Of a stretch of 64,000 nt of DNA, positions 1 to 12,100 are shown in pieces. The translations under genes were made by a program, and so were the position numbers. Source of the DNA: Aspidiotus rigidus (lineage: Eukaryota; Arthropoda; Insecta; Hemiptera; Diaspididae); NCBI GenBank assembly GCA_035079385.1, contig JAVHKY010000047.1, positions 1,674,001 through 1,738,000 on the forward strand. Reading direction: 5' to 3'. The stretch's first letter is position 1. Each line of letters starts with the position of its first letter. The notes under the pieces were generated by a model. The model made no database searches, was not told the DNA's origin, and worked only from the letters and a program-made list of their open reading frames with translations.

Positions 1-1860
1 ATAATACAAGGTACCTTACAAGTTTCTCGATGTTGTCTTCAACCAATCTTGTCGTTTTTTTTTCCTTTATCAGTTAATTAAAAAATGAAATGAAAACATT
101 AAATTAATGTACGTTATGTATTTTGATAAGTCATTATTATTCTCCTTCGAGGATGTGTGCATTAGCTTTAGTTTTGTTCGAAATTTTCGCTAGCTTGTTT
201 TTTTAAATGAGAATATCTCGTTGACGCTCTTATTTTCCATGTTAATAAATTTGAGAATTGCAGAAAATGATTTCTATTATTGGCTGAGTCCAAGAATTTA
301 ATATTCTGGAAAAACGTTCAATTCAATTAAGCCTAATGATTTTCATTTACTAGCCGAAGTAACGAGTAAAGTACAGAGTTTTATTTTCGTATCACCTAAA
401 GAAGATTCTATGAAATATTATTTTCTCCACCGGAGGCGAATACCAACCTCTGGGTAAAAGTTTGACCAAAACTCTTGAAATTATATTCGTTAAGAGGGAT
501 ACAAAGTGAATCATAGTCTCAATATTCATACGGTAAAGAAGCAATTGAACGCGTCTCTGGAGAAAGGGCCTAACTTGAGAAAACCTGTTTTGAGAAAAAC
601 ACGCTTAAAGATTAGAAACGATACACCCAAAAAACTATGGCCCCTAGGGGATTGATTAATGAATGAAAATTGTCCATTTGGGAAAATGTTCATTCGGGAC
701 GAAGTTTCCGAGAAATTGTACGCTCGGGTAATTGTCCATTTAGGAAAATGTCCTGGAACCCTAAATTTGAGATTAAAACAAAACGTGAACCTTGTATCAA
801 ATTATTGACAATATATACGGGTCTGAAACAACTTTTGTTTGAAATATTTTTTACTAAAGTTTCAATTTTGTGAGATATATGGAAAAACTGATTTTGGGAC
901 TCTTTAGAACGCCCGTTGCAAAGGCACTAATTGGCATAGGCTGAAAGTTGAATACGTTATTTGGTAGGAAACGAGAAACAACTTTTGTTTGAAACATTTT
1001 TAAATAAAATTTCACTTTCACGCGATATAGGCGAAAAACTAATTTTTGGGGAGTTCAAACCCCATAAAAAAAGAAGCTCCAAGGGGAAAACGCGGGATTT
1101 TTAGTATGTTGTTCAGGACCACATCCTGAACCATTTTCAGCAAAGAAACGTTTGCTCCAGTGAAATGTTTTTTTTTTTTCTTATTTATCTACACTATTAA
1201 ATGAGGTAGTTATTATGATGGGATGAGGTAGCTATCACCCAACCACAAAACTCGGGGTAGGCAAAAAAGTGTGATCAGTTGATCACCTGATCACAGTCAA
1301 CAGTCATCAAACAGTACTCGTCATTAGCGCTTCTACAGTAGGATCTTGACTGAGCATTAAAGCTGTGTTGCCAGCACGTTGACACTTGCCAGGTATCCTA
1401 GTACAGTGTTGACTGTTTTATAGGATGGAAAACGTTAAGTGAGATTCAGTCGTAAGCATTCTTTAAAAAATCCATTGCACCATGAGAATTTTGGTCCTAT
1501 TCCTCTTTTTTTTTTGATTGGTAACATTGTTTAGAGAAGTTTTCATTACCTCACTTTTTTGCCGTTTTATTGTTCATGCTAGATCGCCATAGTCGTTCAT
1601 TTTCATTGTTCTGTTCCATTTTATTGCACTCTAAGGTTGCACATCCGTCATCTTTCCATTATTATTTCGGTAGTCATTATTCTTTGCTTCATCGTATTTT
1701 TGTGTATCATCTTTGACCATTACTGCATATTTCAGTAAATTACTTACGAAGGAAGGCGAAAAAAGCAACCGCGTTAGAAATTAGAAAGTGAGGTGTTTAC
1801 TTCCTGTCCAGAAAAGTGCTTCAAGTTCAGATTTCTTTTCCAAATTATTATTCTTTGTAG
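1..1860. other. Region upstream of eIF1, no coding gene seen
   Basis: No credible coding exon is visible. The stretch holds diverged local duplications: the word ATTGTCCATTTGGGAAAATG occurs near 666 and again near 729 with one change, and a block starting GAAACAACTTTTGTTTGAAA occurs near 824 and 972. A short hairpin (GTTCAGGA, 5-nt loop, TCCTGAAC) sits at about 1115-1135. The first coding exon of eIF1 is preceded by a good 3' splice site (TTCTTTGTAG ending at 1860), so a non-coding first exon and the promoter of eIF1 should lie in this region. I cannot place them. Confidence 0.5.
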
Positions 1861-1864
1861 GCGC

Positions 1865-3940
1865 ATGTCCATCCAGAATCTTACTACATTTGGTACGTAT
1901 AAATCATAACTGTTAATCTCGCTACTTAATGATAATATCGTATCAATAATATCTCACAAATAAAAATGGCTGAAGACTTTTAAAATTCACAGTTGTCATT
2001 TTTTGACGAACATTATCTCGAAAGTTAATTCATTCTGTCGAGAAAAAGAAATCGTTTACCTCTCTTTCACGCACTTTTTCTTTGTTTCTCTTCTCCATTG
2101 TGTTGGTCAAAAGTTATAATCGATCTTAATCCTTGTGATATTCCTATTCTGTTGATTCAACTTACCTGCATACAAGTCTTTAGAAGACACTGATCATAAT
2201 ATCTAGTTATTAACTGAGTATTCAGTTCGATGTTGAATTTGAAAGACTCTACTTCCTAGAAAGACTAACGCTCCTGGTAACCTCTGATAAGTCATCGTTT
2301 TTTCCTGTGATATTCATCTTGAATGTCTGCAAACTTATTTATTACCAGTTATTTTCTTCCATTGTTCACAATTTCCGGGCAACGTGTACTCTTTTGAGAG
2401 AATGTGTTTTCGATAGTTATGCAACTTTCACCTGGTCTTCTTATATCAATGTTAAAATTCTGGGGAGTTTTTTAATATTTCATCATTTGGACTGGTCTGA
2501 TTAGCGTCCAACAGTATAATTTTTCAATGGATAGGTGTTGTGGCTATTGATTTCGTCTAAAATTTGTACCGAGTGGTTTTCGTTTTCGTAAAATTAACGT
2601 TAAAAGCGGCTTTTGCGAGAACTACCATTTTGGTAATCATGATTCAATAATGTCTATATCTTCCATATATTTTCGAAAGAATATTCTAGCTTTAATGATA
2701 ATTCTCGATATCCGCAGACCCGTTTGCTGATGCAACTAAGGGCGCCGACGATAATGTTCAAGACGGTTTCGTGCACATAAGGATCCAGCAACGTAACGGA
2801 CGAAAAACATTGACTACAGTTCAAGGTTTATCATCAGAATATGATAAAAAGAAAATCGTTCGAGCTTGTAAGAAGGTAATTATTGTCTTGTTTTAATTGT
2901 TCTATGCTGTATAATGAATCTGAACCATGTTGATAAACCTATATCATAACTCTTTGAGAATGTGCACGTGCGACTATCTAGAAGGTTTTTTATGTCTTTT
3001 TTTAAATCGAAATTATTGTTCGTATATTTCTTTCTTGACATACAAGTTTATTCATTACCTCGTCATGCCGTGTCCTGTACACAATTTTGAGATAGAGTTC
3101 TTACTAAATTGTTAATCAAAATATAATATTCTCTTACAAATTATGAAATCCACACTTTTTATAGATCATTGACGAAAGATTGATTAATTTTCCCTGCCAA
3201 GAAATTAGTTGGTTCTCTCTTGCGGTTACAATACGTTACATTTTTTTCACTCGTTTCGTTTTAGGAGAAACAAGTCAATATTTAATTATCACGATTCAAT
3301 ACATATCCGTCATTAAAATGGGATTTACGTGAACTCGGAAATTCTGTTTACTTTCTTCTTTATACCGTTATCGTAGTTGCTGAAGAGAACCTAAAATGTT
3401 TGGATTACATTCCTTGTAAAAACTTTCAGTCTGCTCATCGTTTGATTTTGATTTCCCAATATTTTGATGTATTTCATTTTTGTACGGCCTTCAAGTACCA
3501 GCAAACTTCATGTGGATGAATAAAATTTTTATCTTGACACAATTCTAACAAAATGATGATTAGACAACAATGTGATACTCGATAGTGAACGATTGGAATA
3601 TGTATCCTCGCTCACAGTGTAGAACGTAATTCCAACTTATTAATTATTGAAAATATTTCATTGTCGATATTTATGACGAGAAATTAAACGAATAATTTCG
3701 TAGTTCTGGACTGGAGGCATACGCTTACCTTACTTTTTCGTTGAATGAAAGTATTTTCTATAATTGTGACATATTTACTTTTCTGTTAAACAGGAATTCG
3801 CCTGTAATGGTACAGTAATCGACCATCCAGAATACGGCGAAGTACTGCAATTACAAGGGGACCAACGTGAAAATATATGTCAGTTCTTGACGAAAACTGG
3901 TCTCGCTAAGCCGGACCAGCTAAAGGTGCACGGATTCTAG
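1865..3940 (+). CDS. eIF1: Translation initiation factor eIF1 (SUI1 family), three coding exons
   Basis: Small ribosome-bound factor that acts in the 43S pre-initiation complex in the cytoplasm and enforces AUG start selection during scanning. Coding exons are 1865-1892, 2718-2875 and 3794-3940. Every intron begins GT (gtacgt, gtaatt) and ends AG. The 28+158+147 coding bases give 110 residues plus stop, the normal length for metazoan eIF1. Landmarks are the N-terminus MSIQNLTTFDPFADA, the SUI1 core word HIRIQQRNGRKTLTTVQGL (about residues 31-49), KKEFACNGTVI after the second splice, GEVLQLQGDQRENICQFL, and the C-terminus LAKPDQLKVHGF, all very close to insect eIF1. The ATG at 1865 is chosen because it gives the family's MSIQNL start. 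A 3' splice site ends at 1860, so a 5'UTR intron is likely. No frame damage is seen. The next gene on the same strand begins within about 2 kb. Confidence 0.96.
1893..2717 (+). other. eIF1 intron 1
   Basis: Phase-1 intron of 825 bp, starting gtacgt and ending ccgcag. The short ORF at 2307-2504 has no recognisable product and is taken as chance. No snoRNA or other RNA gene was found here. Confidence 0.85.
2876..3793 (+). other. eIF1 intron 2
   Basis: Phase-0 intron of 918 bp, starting gtaatt and ending aaacag. An ATGATGA word near 3552 resembles a box C, but no CTGA box or closing stem follows at the right distance. Nothing else is seen. Confidence 0.85.
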
Positions 3941-5298
3941 AACTTCCGTTCCTTTCAACAAGATTTCTTCGATATCATATTATCCACGTTTGATCTTCGC
4001 AAGTCTTCAAAACCACAAAATTGTTATGAAAAAAGATAGTTCTGTTTTAGTCGTTTACTTTTCAATTGCCGTGCTCAGTTAACGATCTTCCAGGATTTTT
4101 AACGATGCTACAAATTTTTAGTTTCCGTAGTACACATCGTTGTACTCTCATACCTTATTCAAAGTCATTAATCATGTTAAATATATTAAATCATTGCTGA
4201 TTTTATGAGTAATATCTGTAAGACAAGTTTTTCCCTCGCTCCTTTTTTTATCGTGATGAAACGTGAATTGTTAAATGATTAAATATTTAGTGTTCCCGAA
4301 GATGATGTTTCTCGTTACTCGGTTGTACTTTATTACGCGGGGAAAAATGGATAATTCGATATTCTACTGTACGCAAAATACCTCCTTTTTTAGTAAATGT
4401 TATTAAATAATGGAACGAAAAAAAATTAATTTTGTCATGCTTCATTTAGTTGTGGATTCGGTTGTGTTCGCTACGAATTGGACTGTCTGTCTTAATGTGA
4501 TGCCGTATGAGATCCGGTTCACTGTTGCAATAAGTTTATGTTTGTTAATTTTTATTCATCAAACATCAAGAATGTGGAAAAATATATCGTTCGTAATAAC
4601 CGACGATATTTATTTTATTATTGTTGTTTCTCCAATAAGTGTGTTTCCTGGACTGGTAAAATATAAGAAAAAAACAATTCACGTAGAAAATTTTAAAAGT
4701 GAAAAAGCCAAACGTAATTCTGTCCTCGAGTACAATGAAATTTGTTGTCTTTCAGTTTGCTCAAGAAAATTTCCGTCAAAAATACCATTTTCTGAAAATA
4801 TTGGCGAATAATTTTGGATTTGGAGGAATTTGGGAAGGACAGGAAGAAGTTTAGTAAAGAAGAGTTACATCATTGAAAGAAGATTGATTAACGTCAATAA
4901 TTAACGTTAAATAGGAAATTTAATTCATCTATCCCTTAATTCCTTGGAATGACGTGCGTCTCTTTAGTAAAATTATTTCTGTCTCATTTAATAACGTATA
5001 TTCTGAACGAATTATACCTACCATATTTTGGTTCATTCGTTTACTTCTGAAAAAATTTTCAGTCAATTTTTTCAATCAATGTTGATCAGCTTGATCCGAA
5101 TTTTCTGTGGGCTTTATTCATGAGGTCGTCGCGCGTCGAAACATGAAATTGTCAGTGGTGTTAGGGGTAGTGAGTTTGTATGCGCATGCGCCATCCAAAG
5201 GTCTTTGTAGTAAAAGGTACGAATTTCATTTCAGTTGCCGATAACTCAACAGGTCGATTCTAATGTGCTCGGTCAAAAGTTTTCGTTGCTTCGTATAA
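3941..5298 (+). other. eIF1 3'UTR and spacer to the LARP4 gene
   Basis: This begins with the eIF1 3'UTR. No canonical AATAAA is seen soon after the stop; an ATTAAA at 4185-4190 is a possible polyadenylation signal. The 133-codon ORF at 4410-4811 has no motif and the composition of AT-rich spacer, so it is not called a gene. The CG-richer stretch at about 5125-5200 (including GTCGCGCGTCG and a GCGCATGCGC palindrome) is the best candidate for the promoter or first exon of the downstream LARP4 gene. Confidence 0.45.
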
Positions 5299-5436
5299 AT
5301 GCTTCCGACGAAAAATCCGAGCCGCGAATTAAATAAGTGTTTTTATAATTCGCAAGTGCATATGAATTGTTGTTTGCATGTAAATAACTCCTGCTTGTAT
5401 AACCCTTGCAAGCCAAGATATTACGTCTTGCGAAAG
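5299..5436 (+). CDS. Candidate first coding exon of the LARP4 gene
   Basis: This is a tentative exon. It starts with ATG at 5299, stays open for 46 codons and ends CGAAAG|gtacct, a usable phase-0 donor that would join in frame to the phase-0 acceptor of the PAM2 exon at 6016. The peptide (MLPTKNPSRELNK at its start) is not recognised. Rival starts exist. A very short ATG exon ending CCAAAG|gtcttt near 5201 also has phase 0. An unspliced start with ATG at 5935 would read through the acceptor. In vertebrate LARP4 the PAM2-like motif is close to the N-terminus, so a short first exon is expected, but the sequence alone does not choose between these. Confidence 0.25.
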
Positions 5437-6015
5437 GTACCTGTAGCTTTTGGTTATTATTTTCGCGTCATCCATATGGCGCCAACTTACCTCCAAGTTC
5501 CTCCTCGTCCACGAATTCGGAATTTCCTTATCTAAGATTTTTCCTCATAGAAATAATTTGAAAATAATTCGATGTGATCTTTTTCTACTCGAGTATTACT
5601 CGAAATTTTTTCTCAATACTTATGGAATCGTTTTTCTTCTCACCATATGGGATTCAATTTTGTCAACACGGTTAGTAATGTGGCAGTTGCGAGTACGGTG
5701 TTTTGCCTCCTCAAAGAAATATTCAGCTACAATAACTTTTTATTGCAAGAAAAACAAACGCCGAATTATGTGGACTGCGATTCACGGGGGACGGGGGTAA
5801 ATCATTAGTAGGTTTGTTCTAGCCTTTGAAAGACTATAAACTGTTCACATAAAATTCCAAGTATAGCTCATTATGATTTATAAGCAACTACTGTGAAACC
5901 GTATAATTTTCTATACGTGTACACGTTTACGTTTATGTACCTGACATCTAAATTACAGGTATGCGGCGTGTACCAATATCGAAATTTGTTTTTCATTCAA
6001 ATTCAAATTTTACAG

Positions 6016-6187
6016 GTAAATGCATCATACACCCATCATACCACCCTAAATCCTGATGTTGAAGAATTTGTTTCCAAACATCGAAAAGAAAGCAATAATA
6101 GCAGCAATGAAAAGAAACCACCGAAGCACGATGAAAAAAAGAAACTCGATGAGAAATTTGGAAACAAGAAATGCGATAAGCCACGAG
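6016..6187 (+). CDS. larp4: LARP4 exon with PAM2 motif
   Basis: The acceptor is ATTTTACAG ending at 6015 and the donor is CGAG|gtgagt at 6188; the exon ends in phase 1. It codes 57 residues plus one base. Residues LNPDVEEF match the canonical PAM2 pattern (Leu-Asn, then Glu-Phe) that docks on the MLLE domain of poly(A)-binding protein. They differ from the vertebrate LARP4 variant, in which Trp replaces Phe. A second acceptor (AAATTACAG) lies upstream at about 5960 in the same open frame, so the exon could be longer. The tail is a charged Lys/Glu/Asn linker ending KKCDKPRG. Confidence 0.85.
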
Positions 6188-9100
6188 GTGAGTAGCTCTT
6201 TTTCGCGTGTACTGAGCCCGCTAGGGAAGACAATTGATGACTTATTTCAAGTGAAATAATCGTGGAAGATATCAATGCACGAATTACTTATACTTAGAAA
6301 TGAATGATTTCAAGTCGATCATACAGAAACTTGACATATCCAAATTGGTGTGGTAATTGAATATACATCTATATTACTACTGAAGATAATTTTCTCTAAT
6401 TTGTGACTATTGAAACAATCACTCTGTTTTCACGTGTAATCGTCAACTCTCTTCTCAATCGCTCGAAACTATCCCTATTCACTTAACAAGAGGGGGATGC
6501 ATATGTTTTCAGTTGTCTAGAATAATTCTTCTAAATTGAGTTCCTATCTCAACAATTTCCATTACTGTACGGAGTAATCCAAATCAAAGGTCTTCCTCAT
6601 CAATTAATTTTGCCTGAAAAAAATTAAGAATTTTAAAACTTGCTTCAAATTCATCTAGGTATTCTTCCATGGATGTATCATAAAACAAGTCTCGTGAGAA
6701 CTAATCTTTCTTTTTCGGTTCGTTTTAAGATTTTTGTGGACCATAAGTCCACCTGGACATTAATTATAGTGGTGAGTGATTTTCAAGTCCACTCATCATA
6801 TACGCTCAAACTCAATTTTTAATGCTTAGTTATTAAATATACATGCGGGAGATGCTGCACCTACCATCTTTTAGGTCCGATGAGAAACCTTTGAATTTTA
6901 TGAACGTCGAATTGAGAATTCTTCTAGTTTGACAAAATAATAGACAGCTGAAGCCTCAAATTAATTTTTCAAGATAAGACATCTCTTCAATTTTCTGCGC
7001 ACTAAGAATGATGGATAGGGTACGAAAAAAAAAGGTCCAATGTTCTCATAGATAGATCACCGGTACTGGTACGGAATTAGTTTTCTTTGATCGATTACTC
7101 TTCCAGTTCTATCCCCAAAAATTTTGAAATGATTTCCAATTTTCCTCGTATTCATTCGGTTGGCGAGTCTGATAGATACAAAAAAATAGATAACTCTGAA
7201 TTAGAAAAAAAAAAAAAAAATCACCATTCAAAGAAAAATACTGTACCTGAGGGAAGTTAAGGTGTGGAAAAACGACGATCTGAAATTCAATAGCAAAGAA
7301 ATGATAATCTTTGTGGATATAGAAACTAACTGCATAGAAATTTCTTGAATCCGAGCAATACATATATGAACCTTTTTTAGCCAAACCCAACCAAGCGACA
7401 TGATAATGATCTGGCGAAAAGGAGAATCTCTACTTATAGTAAAGGAATATTTCTCTATATTGTTATCTAGTCGCTTGGTTGGGTTTGGCTAAATAGGGTC
7501 CATATACCGAGAAAAAAAAACTTGAATTTTGTAGAGTAGTGTATTTTTAGTTTGAAAAAAACTAATAATATAAAAAAAAGAGAAATATAGCGCATTATAG
7601 TTTGACGTATTTAGTAATTACATAAAAATTTGCTTTTTCAAGAAAAGAAGGAGAGAACCCTATTTCCTGGCGCATTCAATCACATGAATTACCTATTATA
7701 ATAATAAACCTTATTTTGAAGGTAACCTTTACTTGACTATGAAATCGACAGATACCTACCGTATATCATTGGAAACGGTTTCGTCGTGAGATGTAAGTGA
7801 TAATTTTTTGGTAAATTCATTACCTACACGAATACCAAATGGAATTCTTAGTTAAGAAAACACTGGAAATAGATCCAGATACTATAATTCCATTGCACCT
7901 AATATTTTTGAGTTTCTTATTCTGATTTGTTACACTTTTCGATGCGATGTTTCAAGCTGTTTTTTAAAAGAAAAATAAATTACTTACTGTACTTTATTCC
8001 TCTTCAAACCTAAATGAGTTCACTGAGTAGATATCGAATCTTCATCGTTACCGTAAATGAAAAGATGTTTCTTTTCTTTCTTTATCGGTCGTACGTTGCC
8101 TCGGAGTGAGTGGTCCTACTACCTAGGATTATTTTTGACAAAAGCAGGCTGAAAAACAAATTTAACGAGGAAATCATGTAGAAGTACGAGCATCAAACCC
8201 AAAGCTGTTTCGTTTGAAACGGCTAGCAGCCAATTGATGAAATGCATTTTTGGTACTCAATTTTTGCTAGTCATTCCTGAAAGCTAGAAGCTGGAATTTG
8301 GACCATTCTGGAATTTTTATTCGTCTGAATTAAGATTACGCTCGCAATATTAAGTTCGATGGCTCTGCATCAGATAGGCATATAAGTCTATGTCTTGATT
8401 TTCATCTTTTCTCCTTTCAATTAAAATTCGTATTCAAGTTCGAACTACCTAGTTCCAGAATAATATTATGAGGAAAAAAAAATATGGAAATCACGAAATT
8501 AAATCAGATAACTAGGATTTGCTTTGGGTCCGGCTACGTCGAAGTGCGACGCTAAACTTGGAATTATTTTATTCTTATAACACATTCTTTTTGATTAGTT
8601 TCATTTAGATAGGTAGCATTGAAGTTGACTTAGATTAAGCAGGATAAACTTAGGCCTAACTTAGGCACTTGCGATTGGCGATTTTTTAATGCTGGTTCTA
8701 ATGATCCTTATTCTTCGATGTTGAATCAATTACATTAATCAGCTATACAAAAAAGAACGAATGAAATTATACTTTTATTAAGGGTATGCTCTACCTAGTC
8801 ACTCACACGTAGACACACACAAAATATGTATCACAAGTTGCGATTTTTGCCCCGAGATAACTGATTAAATAAAGCATGAAATATCTTGAAACTTCGTATT
8901 TACGTAGACAAAACTTGGGAAAATACGGCTAATTGGTTCACACGAACTAATTTTGTTCATTAATTGGAATTCAACGATTCGAAGATGGCCCCTTCAGACG
9001 TAAGTTTAAACTTTTCCTGGAGATCATTCAGAATATTTCGCGATCTGTCAACTAATTAGCCGTATTTTCCTCAAATTCAAGAATAAATTACACCACGTTC

Positions 9101-12100
9101 CGAATCATTTTGTACATTATTCGATATGTTATATGTGGGCAAAAATCACTACCCGCAACACACCATTTTGTGTAATACACGTGTATTTTCTGTGTGTGAG
9201 TGACTAGGTAGAGCATACCCTTAACGATTTGGATGATTGGGTAATAGTATAATATATTTTGAAACTTCAATGAAAGACAATACGACTATTTCAGTATCTC
9301 TGTCGAATCGAAAAACATGACGTTGTACACAAAATAGGCCTATTCTACATAAAAATTCAAAATTCATTCCAGAAAAACGGGAGACTGACAGACAGCAGCT
9401 ACAGACTTGCAGCAGAGAATGACTTTACGACGTCATGTACATGACGTCACGGTACCAGGGAAACTCTACAGCAGACTCACAGACTTACAGCAAAAACTTA
9501 CAAACCACCGTTTCTCACATTTCGATTTTGTGAAATCCTGAAACAATCTGAATGAAATATCCTGTGCTTGCGCACTATCTTTCAAACGTCATCTTATCGT
9601 CGCTGGATGATTGTATTGTAATAAAATGAATACCTCTTTGTCGTCGTCGCACAGTCGTCCATTTTGCACTTTTTTTTTCGAGTTTTACTTGAAAACTAAT
9701 CAGGTTCGGTAAACGATACTCTCATTATTTTTAAATAACTTGTATTAGATTTGTATATTTCTTTTATAATTACGTGAATTTACCGTAAATTGTTGTACTG
9801 TTATATCATTTTTGCCCATTAATGAACCGTAGTATGCACGTTTTTCCGGGTTGATTTCGTAAGATTTTTTTCCCCCAATTTCTATTCCTTAATCAATATG
9901 TTATTTTAACGAAACGTGTTATTGTGATGAAGTGAATCATAACTATTTTGAATATCAATGTTTATGAAGAAGGATTTTGACCAAGGTACGTAATTTAATC
10001 AGTATTCGCGTTAAATGTGTCAAATGTTGAACCAATGCATATTTGATTCGTGCTCAATTCCTTTCTAATATCCTTCTTAATTAGTTGAGTTGTTTGGAAA
10101 CACTTACAATCTCCGATACTATTACCATACGAATTCCCGCATATGTATGTGAACCGAGTAATAGAGGGCATATTACTCGTTTCGCAAACTAACCTCTATT
10201 CATGCTGATATGTTTCAAGTGAGTTACAAATGCAGGTGTTTCTTATGTGACGATCAGTGCCGGATTTATCAGCGATTGAGTTGAAATGAGCGCATAAAAA
10301 ACTGAATCACGAATTTACGGCTAACGAGTTAATACGATGGTTTCAGCTCTTTTGATGTGAAAATAGTAACACTTCTGTCTTTCGATATTGACATGTGAAG
10401 TATATACGATTTATTTGAACTTCTCATTACGATCTTCGCTACTAATTTTATTATCTAGTTTTCGATACGATATTCTTGTGATTCATTCACTTGACATCTA
10501 TACGTTCTACCATTTGTTGCGATCGTGAATTTTTTTTCGCACAAAGTTGTATTATTGAATGTCGTATGTAGCCATGATGAAATCGACCGTTTCGATGATT
10601 TGTGATTGCTGGAAACATACACTACCATCTGATAACTACACACAGAATCGAACGATCGAAGAAGAAAACTGCTTTCGAATAACTACTTGTGAAGTCTACC
10701 TATTCAAAATTTGAAAGAAAGTGTTCTGAAAGGTCAAATTTAATTGAACTGTGGGGAGGATTTTTTCAAGTCTTCTGATAATGCGAAAAACGCGATTAAT
10801 TGCAGTTGGCACGTTCTACGTAATTGAAACGATAACCGTGTAATCGAATGATACTGCGTTCCGAGGTATCAAGTTGAGTTAGTTTTAAGTATTTAATTGA
10901 AAGAAATCAATTGATTCGTTGATCGTCACTACGGTAACGAAAAAAACTTAGGCAGGATTATACTATTTACCGGTATCTCATGACTGAGTTCAAAGTACGA
11001 GAACGTCGTGTGTTGTTCTAATAGTGCGAGCATATCGTCTAACAAACAGAGATTGTTATGCAGAATAATTTTTATCGTTACCAAGTTCAAGGAAAATTTT
11101 TTCGAGTAAGATTCTGTTAGAAATTGTCATCGTTGAAAAAAATCTCTGCGATGTATACGTTTCACGTGTGAAGAAGATTGACGAAGGAAATAATATCGAA
11201 GTATCGATAAGGAGCGTTCAATGTTAGGAAGGTCGTGATGTAAGTGTTCTCGTTCGTTGGAAATTTGTAGGACGATTGCCAGCGAAATGATGATTGGTTT
11301 AAAAGAAGGTGTAGATAATTTTAGTTTGATAAGAGAGCGTTCGGAATAGCTTATGCGGTATAGCGTCCGACATAGAACCCTTTTTTAGGCTGATTATTAA
11401 ACCATTACGTTTGTAGAATCGATTAAAACTGAACAATCCTTTTGATCAGAATGCAATATCTTCAGAAATATCGTGAAACGCGAATAACCGAGCGTAGTGT
11501 TAGAATTGCACTTGTGGAACTTCGATTATGACGATTACTCTACCATTTGATATATTTTTGGTAAAATTTATCGATTCCTTTTTAGTTCTATAGTTGCGAT
11601 TTTATGATGATAATTCATCTATCTCGAATACTTTCTGTTTTCGAAAAATATGTTCCTCCAGCTATTATTCTGCGGGAGAATTAGATTAGTGCTAAATGCT
11701 GTGAATCCTCGATTGTAATAAGGTCACGTTCAATCTCGCGGCGATTTCTTCATTTTTCGGATTATGAATTCGCTTTAGAAATCGACCTATCTTGTCGTTA
11801 CGCGTTCGTCGATACCGTATCGATTCTAAACTCGATGTACGTATTTGTTGAGTCGGTTTTTCGAATGATTTGCTCGAAACAGATTTCCCCGCTAAGATAT
11901 CGTCGAGTGATATTTTTTGCTCAAATAATATTCAAACTCTGCACCTCGTTGGAGTCGTTCTCATGAACGACAGCCACCTGTTGAGATGAGAATTTCATTA
12001 TTATTCATCATCCTCATTCATAGTGTGGTTACAGTGTATGGTTTCCTATTCATTCTATATTGACTAATTAATTGAATAATTATGAAAAGAAGATTCCGTA

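Noticed and set aside
3545..3640. Box C-like ATGATGA in eIF1 intron 2
   Set aside because: No CTGA box D and no closing stem at a suitable distance.
4410..4811. 133-codon plus-strand ORF between eIF1 and LARP4
   Set aside because: No motif or recognisable homology; hydrophobic and Lys/Asn-rich as expected from AT-rich spacer, and it lies in or near the eIF1 3'UTR.
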